Positions 57,335 to 64,000 of a stretch of 64,000 nucleotides of DNA are shown piece by piece. The stretch comes from Roseibium sp. Sym1 (GTDB taxonomy: Bacteria; Pseudomonadota; Alphaproteobacteria; Rhizobiales; Stappiaceae): assembly GCF_027359675.1 (NCBI RefSeq), contig NZ_CP114786.1, positions 4,686,501-4,750,500 on the forward strand, in the 5' to 3' direction. The notes under the pieces were generated by a model. That model made no database searches and had not been told where the DNA came from. It worked only from the letters and a program-made list of their open reading frames with translations. The first letter of the stretch is position 1. The number at the start of each line of letters is the position of its first letter. The position numbers and the translations under genes were made by a program.

Positions 57335-57625
57335 ATGTCCGTGGCATTTGGCCTGGCAATCTATTTCATGCTCTGGTGGATCATCCTGTTCGCCATTCTG
57401 CCGTTCGGCATGCGCCGGACTCAGGAAGAGGCAGGTGAGGTGATTCAGGGGAGCGAACCAAGCGCGCCGGAAAAGCCGCAGTTCCTCAAGGTGATCGTGA
57501 TCACGACCGTTGTCACCACAATCGTGTTTTCCGGGTATGTTGCCTTGCGCAACTCCGGTTTCGGGCTCGATGACATCCCGTTTTTGCAGCCGCCGGCCGG
57601 TGACTACGCCCATCCCGGCGACTGA
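57335..57625 (+). CDS. DUF1467 family small membrane protein (96 aa)
   Basis: The DUF1467 family is a small alphaproteobacterial protein, very often next to mce and proS. The N-terminus (IYFMLWWIILFAILPFGMR) is a membrane helix, and a second follows around residue 55 (VIVITTVVTTIVFSGYVAL). The function is unknown. It is in the same transcript as mce. Confidence 0.9.
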   Translation: MSVAFGLAIYFMLWWIILFAILPFGMRRTQEEAGEVIQGSEPSAPEKPQFLKVIVITTVVTTIVFSGYVALRNSGFGLDDIPFLQPPAGDYAHPGD

Positions 57626-57679
57626 TCTGCGCCCGGGTTTCCGACTATCAGGGAATTCGGCTGTAAGCCGGCAAAGAAA

Positions 57680-57705
57680 AAAGGCAGAGCCGAAGCTCTG
57701 CCTTT
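57680..57705 (-). terminator. Intrinsic terminator, best read on the minus strand
   Basis: AAAGGCAGAGC and GCTCTGCCTTT pair across a 4-nt loop. On the minus strand the tail is TTTTTTCTTTG; on the plus strand it is only TTTAAAAG. It could serve both the DUF1467 gene and a minus-strand transcript. Confidence 0.8.
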
Positions 57706-57731
57706 AAAAGTTCCGCGTCTAATTCGACCCT

Positions 57732-57845
57732 TTAACCCTTGCCGATCGATTGCTCAATCCGGCTGGGCGGCTGCGAACCGTGAGGTGCGCCTGAGGGTCC
57801 TTCCTCCCAAGACTCAGACCGCGATGTCCTTAAGCTTCTTAGCAT
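57732..57845 (-). ncRNA. Candidate minus-strand transcript (small RNA or 37-aa ORF)
   Basis: A minus-strand open frame (ATG at 57845, MLRSLRTSRSESWEE...) ends 27 bp before the strong minus-strand terminator at 57680-57705. No gene lies on this strand nearby to explain the terminator. Third-position GC looks lower than in neighbours and there is no convincing SD, so a regulatory RNA is as likely as a peptide. The rest of the 529-bp gap to proS shows nothing else. Confidence 0.35.
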
Positions 57846-58154
57846 TTCTGCCGAGGCATCTTTTTCTTATGAGAAGGGAAACTAGCTGATTGATTCCGGC
57901 TTGTCACCTATTTGTCGTGCACAGCTCAATTTTTTTGCTTGCCTATTTCCTTGGCGTCAATTGCTACTAAGGTCTTAGTTTGCTTGCGGGTAGGGCATGA
58001 TGTGAAAATGGTTGGGAAAACGCCCGTATTTCGGCCAATTTGACACGCTTGTCCGCAAAAGCCGGCCGGCGTTTCGCAAAGGGCTTGTGTTTGGCGCCCG
58101 CATGCGCTTTGACTGCGCTCAAAACAGGCGATGCCAAAATCAGAGAGAACCTAG

Positions 58155-59483
58155 ATGCGTCTTTCCCGCTACTTCCTGCCCATCCTGAAAGAAACGCCCA
58201 AGGAGGCGGAAATCGTGTCCCACCGGCTGATGCTGCGGGCGGGGATGATTCGACAGCAGTCCGCCGGGATCTATTCCTGGCTGCCGCTCGGCCTGAAGGT
58301 TCTGCGCAAGATCGAACGGATCGTCGAGGAAGAACAGGCGCGTGCCGGCGCGATCCAGCTGCTGATGCCGACCATCCAGTCCGCCGACCTCTGGCGTGAA
58401 AGCGGGCGGTACGATGCCTATGGCAAGGAAATGCTGCGCATCACCGACCGTCACGAGCGCGACATGCTGTTCGGACCGACCAACGAGGAGATGATCACCG
58501 ACATCTTCCGCGGCTACGTGCGCTCCTACAAGGACCTGCCGCTCAATCTCTACCACATCCAGTGGAAGTTCCGAGACGAGGTCCGCCCTCGTTTCGGGAT
58601 CATGCGAGGCCGCGAGTTCCTGATGAAGGACGCCTATTCCTTCGACGTCGACAAGGAAGGCGCACGCCACGCCTATAACCGCATGTTCGTAGCCTACCTG
58701 CGCACGTTCGAGCGGATGGGGCTGAAGGCGATCCCGATGAAAGCCGAGACCGGCCCGATCGGCGGCGACATGAGCCATGAATTCATCATCCTGGCGGAGA
58801 CCGGCGAGAGCGAGGTCTTCTGTGACAAGTCGCTTCTGGAAATGCCGACACCGCCCGCGGAGACGGATTTCTTCTCGGACCTGACTCCGATCGTGACGGA
58901 GTGGACGACGCCCTATGCGGCCACCGACGAGATGCATGACGCGGACGCCTTCGCGGCACTGCCCGAAGCCGATCGCGTCTCGGCCCGCGGCATCGAAGTC
59001 GGCCACATCTTCTATTTCGGCACCAAGTATTCCGACGCCATGGGAGCCAAGGTGGCCACCGCCGAAGGCATCGAGGTTCCGGTCCACATGGGCTCCTACG
59101 GGGTTGGTGTGTCACGCCTTCTTGGCGCCTTGATCGAAGCCAATCATGACGACAACGGAATCATCTGGCCGAAATCGGTCGCCCCGTTTCATGTCGGACT
59201 GGTCAACCTCAAGCCGGGCGACGAACTGACGGACGGGGCTTCGGAGGATCTTTATGCCAAGCTGGAGGCGGCGGGCATCGAGGTGCTCTACGATGACACG
59301 GATACCAGGGCCGGGGCGAAATTCGCCACCATGGACCTGATCGGTCTGCCGTATCAGGTGGTGGCGGGGCCCCGTGGACTGAAGGACGGCGTTCTGGAGG
59401 TCAAGGACCGCGCAACTGGGGAAAAGGAAATGCTTTCCCCGGAAGCCACCTTGAACAAGCTGACCGCGGCATTGACGGACTGA
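58155..59483 (+). CDS. proS: Prolyl-tRNA synthetase
   Basis: ProS charges tRNA-Pro. The 442-residue protein is the short bacterial type without the long editing insertion, as found in alphaproteobacteria. Motifs include [33 protein letters not shown] (motif 2 region), KDAYSFD and [13 protein letters not shown] (motif 3). A GAGAGAA SD precedes the start. Confidence 0.97.
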   Translation: MRLSRYFLPILKETPKEAEIVSHRLMLRAGMIRQQSAGIYSWLPLGLKVLRKIERIVEEEQARAGAIQLLMPTIQSADLWRESGRYDAYGKEMLRITDRHERDMLFGPTNEEMITDIFRGYVRSYKDLPLNLYHIQWKFRDEVRPRFGIMRGREFLMKDAYSFDVDKEGARHAYNRMFVAYLRTFERMGLKAIPMKAETGPIGGDMSHEFIILAETGESEVFCDKSLLEMPTPPAETDFFSDLTPIVTEWTTPYAATDEMHDADAFAALPEADRVSARGIEVGHIFYFGTKYSDAMGAKVATAEGIEVPVHMGSYGVGVSRLLGALIEANHDDNGIIWPKSVAPFHVGLVNLKPGDELTDGASEDLYAKLEAAGIEVLYDDTDTRAGAKFATMDLIGLPYQVVAGPRGLKDGVLEVKDRATGEKEMLSPEATLNKLTAALTD

Positions 59484-59562
59484 AGCCGTCCGTCGATGCT
59501 TTGTTGCAGGGATTCGGCGCGCCGCAAGGCGCGCCACCGGGCATTGCTGAAGTGGATGGACA

Positions 59563-60867
59563 ATGACAGCGGCAGACACGGCGGACGTTGAGGACGGTCA
59601 CAGACCGGCAGCTCCAACCCGCCCCTTTTCCGCCTTCGAATGGATGATCGCGGGCCGGTACCTGCGATCGCGGCGGCGTGAAACCTTCATTTCCGTGATT
59701 GCCGGTTTCTCCTTTGCCGGCATCATGCTCGGTGTGGCGACCCTGATCATCGTCATGGCGGTGATGAACGGGTTCCGGACCGAGTTGCTGGGCAAAATCC
59801 TCGGCATCAACGGCCATATGCTGGTTCAGCCGATCGACATGCCCCTGACGGATTACGACGAGGTTGCATCCAGGCTCGAACGTGTTCCGGATGTCGTGGC
59901 CGCCATCCCCTTCATTGAAGGACAGGCACTTGTGTCCGGCCCCGCCGGCAATCTCGGCGCACTGGTGCGCGGTGTTCACGAGAGCGACCTGCGCCGCATT
60001 CCCCTGATCGCGGACAACATCCAGCTGGGCACGCTGGACGGTTTCGCCGAAGGCGAAGGCGTTGCCATCGGCTCCAACATGGCGCAACAGCTCGGGATTA
60101 CCGTCGGCGACAACATTACCGTGATCTCGCCGCGCGGCAGTGTGACCCCGATGGGCGTAACGCCCCGGCTGAAGGCCTACCCGGTCACGGCGATCTTCAA
60201 GATCGGCATGAGCGAATATGATGCCACCTTCCTGTTCATGCCCCTTGAGGAGGCGCAGGCCTATTTCAACATGGATACCAAGGCAACCGGGGTCGAGCTT
60301 TACGTGGTCGACCCGGACAGTGTCGGTATCATGAAGGCGGCGATCGAGGAGGGCGCGGACAGACCCACCTTCGTGACGGACTGGCGCCAGCGCAACGTGA
60401 CCTTCTTTTCCGCCCTGGAGGTGGAGCGCAACGTCATGTTCATCATCCTGTTCCTGATCGTTCTGGTGGCTGCGCTCAACATCATTTCCGGCATGATCAT
60501 GCTGGTGAAGGACAAGGGCAAGGACATCGCCATCCTCAGGACCATGGGGGCAACCCGCGGCGCGATCATGCGGATTTTCCTGATCACCGGGGCCAGCATC
60601 GGCTGTGTCGGCACGCTGGCGGGATTTGTTCTCGGGCTGGTCGTCTGCCTCAACATCGAGAGCATCCGGCAGTTCGTTTCCTGGATGACGACCACCGAGT
60701 TGTTCTCGCCGGAACTCTATTTCCTGTCGAAACTGCCGGCGGAAATCGACAGCGGCGAAACCACGACCGTGCTTGTCATGGCCCTGGTCCTGTCCCTGCT
60801 GGCGACGGTCTATCCGGCATGGCGCGCGGCGCGGCTCGATCCTGTCGAAGCGCTCAGGTATGAATAG
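59563..60867 (+). CDS. lolC: Lipoprotein-releasing ABC transporter permease (LolC/E)
   Basis: LolC/E is the inner-membrane permease that extracts lipoproteins for transfer to LolA. The 434-residue protein has four membrane helices: one near residues 40-65 ([22 protein letters not shown]) and three in the C-terminal third. It has the family N-terminal motif [19 protein letters not shown] and ends [13 protein letters not shown]. Alphaproteobacteria often have one LolC/E permease acting as a homodimer. lolD follows by 11 bp. Confidence 0.95.
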   Translation: MTAADTADVEDGHRPAAPTRPFSAFEWMIAGRYLRSRRRETFISVIAGFSFAGIMLGVATLIIVMAVMNGFRTELLGKILGINGHMLVQPIDMPLTDYDEVASRLERVPDVVAAIPFIEGQALVSGPAGNLGALVRGVHESDLRRIPLIADNIQLGTLDGFAEGEGVAIGSNMAQQLGITVGDNITVISPRGSVTPMGVTPRLKAYPVTAIFKIGMSEYDATFLFMPLEEAQAYFNMDTKATGVELYVVDPDSVGIMKAAIEEGADRPTFVTDWRQRNVTFFSALEVERNVMFIILFLIVLVAALNIISGMIMLVKDKGKDIAILRTMGATRGAIMRIFLITGASIGCVGTLAGFVLGLVVCLNIESIRQFVSWMTTTELFSPELYFLSKLPAEIDSGETTTVLVMALVLSLLATVYPAWRAARLDPVEALRYE

Positions 60868-60878
60868 GGAGACGGGAG

Positions 60879-61595
60879 ATGGACATGGCCGTTGATCCGC
60901 AAGGCGCACCGGGCCTCGCTCCCGCAGCGCTCGAGCTTTCCGGCATCGCGCGCAGCTTCGAGGAAGGCGACCGTCAACTGCACATTCTCAACGGAGCCAA
61001 CCTTCGGATCGAGGCGGGGGAGATGGTTGCGCTGGTCGCAGCTTCCGGCACCGGAAAATCGACCTTGCTGCATATCGCCGGGCTGCTGGAGCGCCCCGAC
61101 GAGGGCGACGTGTTCCTCGGTCCGGTCAATTGTTCGGAACTCAATGATGTAGAGCGCACCGCGATCCGGCGCAACGACATCGGCTTCGTCTACCAGTTCC
61201 ATCACCTGCTGCCCGAGTTCACGGCGCAGGAGAACATCATGATGCCGCAGATGATCCGGGGCCTGCCGAAGAAGGTGGCGGCCGAGCGCGCGAATGAACT
61301 GCTCTCCTACCTGCGGCTCGGTGAGCGCGGACTGCACAGGCCATCGGAATTGTCAGGCGGTGAACAGCAACGCGTCGCGGTCGCGCGCGCCGTGGCAAAT
61401 GCACCGCGCATCCTGTTGCTCGACGAGCCGACGGGCAATCTCGATCCGAACACGGCCGCCTATGTCTTCGATGCCTTGTCTGCGCTCGTGCGGGCGTCCG
61501 GCGTTGCCACCCTGTTCGCAACCCACAACATGGAACTTGCCGGGCGCATGGACCGGGCAATCACCCTTGAGAACGGTCTCGTGAAGGCCCTTTAG
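60879..61595 (+). CDS. lolD: Lipoprotein-releasing ABC transporter ATPase LolD
   Basis: LolD powers lipoprotein release. The 238-residue protein has Walker [10 protein letters not shown], with Ala for the usual first Gly. The ABC signature is [14 protein letters not shown], Walker B is [13 protein letters not shown] and the switch His lies in FATHNMELA. It is translationally close to lolC. There is no clear terminator after it. Confidence 0.96.
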   Translation: MDMAVDPQGAPGLAPAALELSGIARSFEEGDRQLHILNGANLRIEAGEMVALVAASGTGKSTLLHIAGLLERPDEGDVFLGPVNCSELNDVERTAIRRNDIGFVYQFHHLLPEFTAQENIMMPQMIRGLPKKVAAERANELLSYLRLGERGLHRPSELSGGEQQRVAVARAVANAPRILLLDEPTGNLDPNTAAYVFDALSALVRASGVATLFATHNMELAGRMDRAITLENGLVKAL

Positions 61596-61726
61596 CCGGG
61601 TCAGGACCACCGGTATTTGGCTTCGGCCCGTTGGCCCGGCAGGCGAAAACCGGTCACCGTCGAGCTGCTCAGGCGGTCGTGAACAAAGCGAAAACCCCAA
61701 GTTTTCAGCAAATTTGATTTGCCTGT

Positions 61727-61765
61727 TTGCAAGGAGAACAAAAAGTGCTTGCAAAGAGAACAAAA
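61727..61765 (+). repeat. 17-bp direct repeat in the SOS promoter region
   Basis: TTGCAAGGAGAACAAAA (61727-61743) and TTGCAAAGAGAACAAAA (61749-61765) differ at one base and start 22 bp apart, two helical turns. Each contains a GAAC half-site. Confidence 0.8.
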
Positions 61766-61777
61766 TTAGAACATAGT
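61749..61777 (+). promoter_or_regulatory. SOS promoter with alphaproteobacterial LexA box
   Basis: The LexA box GAACAAAATTAGAAC (61758-61772) fits the alphaproteobacterial GAAC-N7-GAAC form exactly. It lies within the 17-bp spacer of TTGCAA (61749-61754) and CATAGT (61772-61777), where repressor binding would block polymerase. It points toward the small ORF at 61812 and dnaE beyond. Confidence 0.7.
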
Positions 61778-61811
61778 CCTTTTACGCAATCAGCAAGGGT
61801 TGGAGGATGTG

Positions 61812-61910
61812 ATGTTCCATATCGCTCGTGATTTTGCCGCTTTCGGATCTCTCGTCTGTTTCTGCACCACACTCGCAGTTTGGGGCGACGTGCTTTTTTC
61901 CGTCAATTGA
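61812..61910 (+). CDS. Candidate SOS-induced 32-aa single-pass membrane peptide
   Basis: ATG 61812 has an SD GGAGG (61802-61806) with 5-nt spacing. The peptide reads MFHIARDFAAFGSLVCFC, then a hydrophobic run to ...VWGDVLFSVN. A short amphipathic N-terminus with Arg6 and Asp7 is followed by one membrane helix (about residues 8-29) with two Cys. It begins about 35 bp after the LexA-box promoter. The layout matches small SOS-induced membrane division inhibitors such as Caulobacter SidA (29 aa), but I see no firm sequence similarity. The call is an inference. Confidence 0.5.
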   Translation: MFHIARDFAAFGSLVCFCTTLAVWGDVLFSVN

Positions 61911-62090
61911 CAATACCTTTGCAGGTCTGCTCCGCTGCATGAATTGATCGCTTCTCTGACAGGTGCCGCAATTGCTGCTTGTTGAGGGGGCGCATGTCCC
62001 GTTTACGGGTCGGCGTTGCGAATCCAAAGAACAGCGGGGACGACCTTGCTGTCGCCTCGACAGGCGGCTCCGGACCGGGTTCACTTGGGT

Positions 62091-62107
62091 TCTGATTCTC
62101 AGAACAA
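62091..62107. promoter_or_regulatory. Inverted repeat just upstream of dnaE
   Basis: GTTCTGA-TTC-TCAGAAC is a perfect 7-bp dyad ending 15 bp before ATG 62123. It could be an operator or affect translation of dnaE. Its spacing does not match the LexA consensus. Confidence 0.4.
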
Positions 62108-62122
62108 GCCGTGAGTGCCGTT

Positions 62123-64000
62123 ATGCCTGGTCCCGCCGATGTTTCTTCTCTATCCGCTGAAACGGATGCAGCCGGCCGGAATGGGGCCGGGGGGCCGGGC
62201 TATGTTCATCTGAGGGTGCATTCCGCCTTGTCGCTTCTTGAAGGCGCCTTGCCGATCAAGAAGCTTTTGGACCTGGCAAAGGCCGATGCGCAGCCGGCTC
62301 TGGCAATCGCCGATACCAACAACCTGTTTGGCGCCCAGGAGTTCTCCGGGAAAGCGTGGGGCGCGGGGATCCAGCCGATTACCGCCTGCCAGCTCTCGAT
62401 CTTTTTCGACGACGGTTTAGAAAGCAGCCGCAAAGGCGAGCCCGCGCTTGCGGACGTCGTGCTCATCGCGATGGACGAGACCGGATACGGCAACCTGATG
62501 GAGCTCAGCTCGCGGGCGTTTCTCGATACCGAAACCGGACTGCGGCCGCATGTATCCGCCAGCTATCTTTTTTCGAAATCCGAGGGTGTGATCGTTCTGA
62601 CCGGCGGGGTCAACGGACCGGTCGGCGCTGCGCTGCTTGCCGGCAGAAAGGATCTCGCCAGGAACCGCCTTGAAGTCCTTGCGGACCGTTTTCCGGGCCG
62701 GTGCTATGTCGAAATCCAGCGCCACGGCATGGAAGCGGAGCGCAAGACAGAGGACGCCTTCCTGTCGCTCGCCTACGAGCTTGATTTGCCGGTCGTGGCC
62801 ACCAACGAGGCCTTCTTTCCCAAGCGCGAGGATTATGAGGCCCATGACGCCTTGATCTGCATTTCGGAAGGGCGGGTGCTGATCGAGGATGACCGGCGCC
62901 GCCTGACGCCGGAACATTATTTCAAGAGCCGCGCGGAGATGTGCGCGCTGTTCGCGGACCTGCCCGAAGCCCTTGCCTCGACGGTCGAGATCGCCAGGCG
63001 GTGCAGTTTCCGGCCGCTCAAGCGGGCGCCGATCCTGCCGCGGTTCGCTGGGGCCGATGCCGATCCGGAAGAAGCGGAACGCGCGGAAGCCGAGGAACTC
63101 AAGCGGCAGGCCCGTGAGGGCCTTCAGGCGCGCCTTGATGCCCACGGACTGGCGCCCGGGCTGGAGGAAAAGGACTACTGGGAACGCCTCGACTACGAGA
63201 CCGGCATCATCGAACGGATGAAGTTCCCGGGCTACTTCCTGATCGTTGCCGACTTCATCAAATGGGCGAAGAACAACGACATACCGGTCGGACCAGGGCG
63301 TGGCTCCGGCGCGGGCTCGCTGGTTGCGTGGTCGCTGACCATCACCGACCTGGACCCCATGCGTTTCTCGCTCCTGTTCGAGCGCTTCCTCAACCCGGAA
63401 CGTGTGTCGATGCCGGACTTCGACATCGATTTCTGCCAGAGCCGTCGTGAAGAGGTGATCCGCTACGTCCAGGAAAAATACGGCCGTCAGCAGGTGGCTC
63501 AGATTATCACCTTCGGTTCGCTGCAGGCGCGCGCGGTGCTGCGCGATGTCGGCCGTGTGCTGCAGATGCCCTATGGCCAGGTCGACCGGCTGTGCAAGCT
63601 GGTGCCGGCCAATCCGGCCAACCCGGTCACGCTCGGTCAGGCGATCGAGGATGAACCGCGCCTGCGCGAGGCCGCAAGGGAAGAGGAAATCGTCGAGCGG
63701 CTTCTGGGCATGGCGCAGAAGCTGGAAGGGCTCTACCGCCACGCCTCGACACACGCCGCCGGCGTGGTCATCGGCGACCGGCCGCTGGAGCAGTTGGTGC
63801 CGCTCTACCGCGATCCGCGTTCCGACATGCCGGTGGCGCAGTTCAACATGAAGATGGTCGAGGATGCGGGCCTCGTGAAGTTCGACTTCCTCGGCCTGAA
63901 GACGCTGACCGTGATTGATACCGCGGTCAAGCTGATCGAGCGCCGCGGCATCAACGTGGATGTGGCGGGGCTACCGATCGACGATCTGAAGACCTATCAG
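62123..64000 (+). CDS. dnaE: DNA polymerase III alpha subunit (3'-truncated by window edge)
   Basis: DnaE is the replicative polymerase. The frame is open to base 64000, giving 626 visible residues. The N-terminal PHP domain begins [19 protein letters not shown]. The polymerase palm begins with [16 protein letters not shown], and the catalytic aspartates PDFDIDF lie at Asp432 and Asp434. I use ATG 62123; an in-frame GTG at 62111 is possible. It is the replicative DnaE1 by context (lolCD-dnaE order), not the SOS imuB-dnaE2 type. Confidence 0.95.
   Translation, partial: MPGPADVSSLSAETDAAGRNGAGGPGYVHLRVHSALSLLEGALPIKKLLDLAKADAQPALAIADTNNLFGAQEFSGKAWGAGIQPITACQLSIFFDDGLESSRKGEPALADVVLIAMDETGYGNLMELSSRAFLDTETGLRPHVSASYLFSKSEGVIVLTGGVNGPVGAALLAGRKDLARNRLEVLADRFPGRCYVEIQRHGMEAERKTEDAFLSLAYELDLPVVATNEAFFPKREDYEAHDALICISEGRVLIEDDRRRLTPEHYFKSRAEMCALFADLPEALASTVEIARRCSFRPLKRAPILPRFAGADADPEEAERAEAEELKRQAREGLQARLDAHGLAPGLEEKDYWERLDYETGIIERMKFPGYFLIVADFIKWAKNNDIPVGPGRGSGAGSLVAWSLTITDLDPMRFSLLFERFLNPERVSMPDFDIDFCQSRREEVIRYVQEKYGRQQVAQIITFGSLQARAVLRDVGRVLQMPYGQVDRLCKLVPANPANPVTLGQAIEDEPRLREAAREEEIVERLLGMAQKLEGLYRHASTHAAGVVIGDRPLEQLVPLYRDPRSDMPVAQFNMKMVEDAGLVKFDFLGLKTLTVIDTAVKLIERRGINVDVAGLPIDDLKTYQ

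Noticed and set aside
62081..62094. GTTC-N6-GTTC before dnaE as a second LexA box
   Set aside because: The alphaproteobacterial site needs a 7-bp spacer; here it is 6, so I do not count it.

Overview
This 64 kb window is GC-rich, densely coded chromosome from an alphaproteobacterium. The gene blocks mrcA-prfB, tig-clpP-clpX-lon-hup, nuoA-N with birA-rnj-mce-proS-lolC-lolD-dnaE, and glnB-glnA all follow alphaproteobacterial order. NuoE carries the long C-terminal tail seen in that class, and a GAAC-N7-GAAC SOS box is present. The style suggests a marine member of the Stappiaceae (Roseibium/Labrenzia type), but that is inferred from gene order and not tested.

Layout: 1-7.8 kb holds envelope and housekeeping genes: a partial N-acetylmuramoyl-L-alanine amidase, PBP1A, prfB with a programmed +1 frameshift, an M23 peptidase, a DUF455 ferritin-like protein and a Bcp peroxiredoxin. 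8-17 kb holds a large AsmA-like protein, tyrS, a DUF4396 membrane protein, two small exported proteins, a P1-family self-cleaving peptidase and a membrane-embedded alpha/beta-hydrolase-like protein. 17-21 kb holds glnA and glnB behind a sigma-54-type promoter, nnr and tRNA-Leu. 21-28.5 kb holds the proteostasis block tig, clpP, clpX, lon and HU. 28.5-30.8 kb holds an unknown protein, a Tat-exported flavin amine oxidase and tRNA-Val.

31.1-35.2 kb is the most unusual part. Five tightly packed, partly overlapping genes encode a helical protein of unknown family, a phosphodiester-glycosidase (NAGPA) domain protein without a signal peptide, a radical SAM/SPASM enzyme with an N-terminal leader-recognition-like region, a second smaller radical SAM/SPASM enzyme, and a 60-residue peptide. 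The peptide ends in four tandem CYVK(N/D/S)P units. This looks like a ribosomally made, radical-SAM-modified peptide (RiPP) operon that I cannot match to a named class. A near-consensus FNR-type box with a matched -10 lies upstream and suggests control by low oxygen or nitric oxide.

35.6-38 kb holds a Na/Pi cotransporter and two identical tRNA-Asp genes. 38.3-54.2 kb is a complete complex I operon (nuoA-N) interrupted by a GFA/CENP-V-family gene between nuoC and nuoD and by a small two-helix membrane protein between nuoH and nuoI. 54.2-64 kb holds birA, RNase J, methylmalonyl-CoA epimerase, a DUF1467 protein, proS, lolC/E, lolD and the 5' part of dnaE.

The lolD-dnaE gap hides a second candidate novelty: a LexA box placed exactly between a -35 and a -10, driving a 32-codon open frame with a good ribosome binding site that encodes a single-pass hydrophobic peptide. 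The design resembles SOS-induced small division inhibitors such as Caulobacter SidA. No CRISPR array, transposase, integrase, rRNA or phage module was seen.
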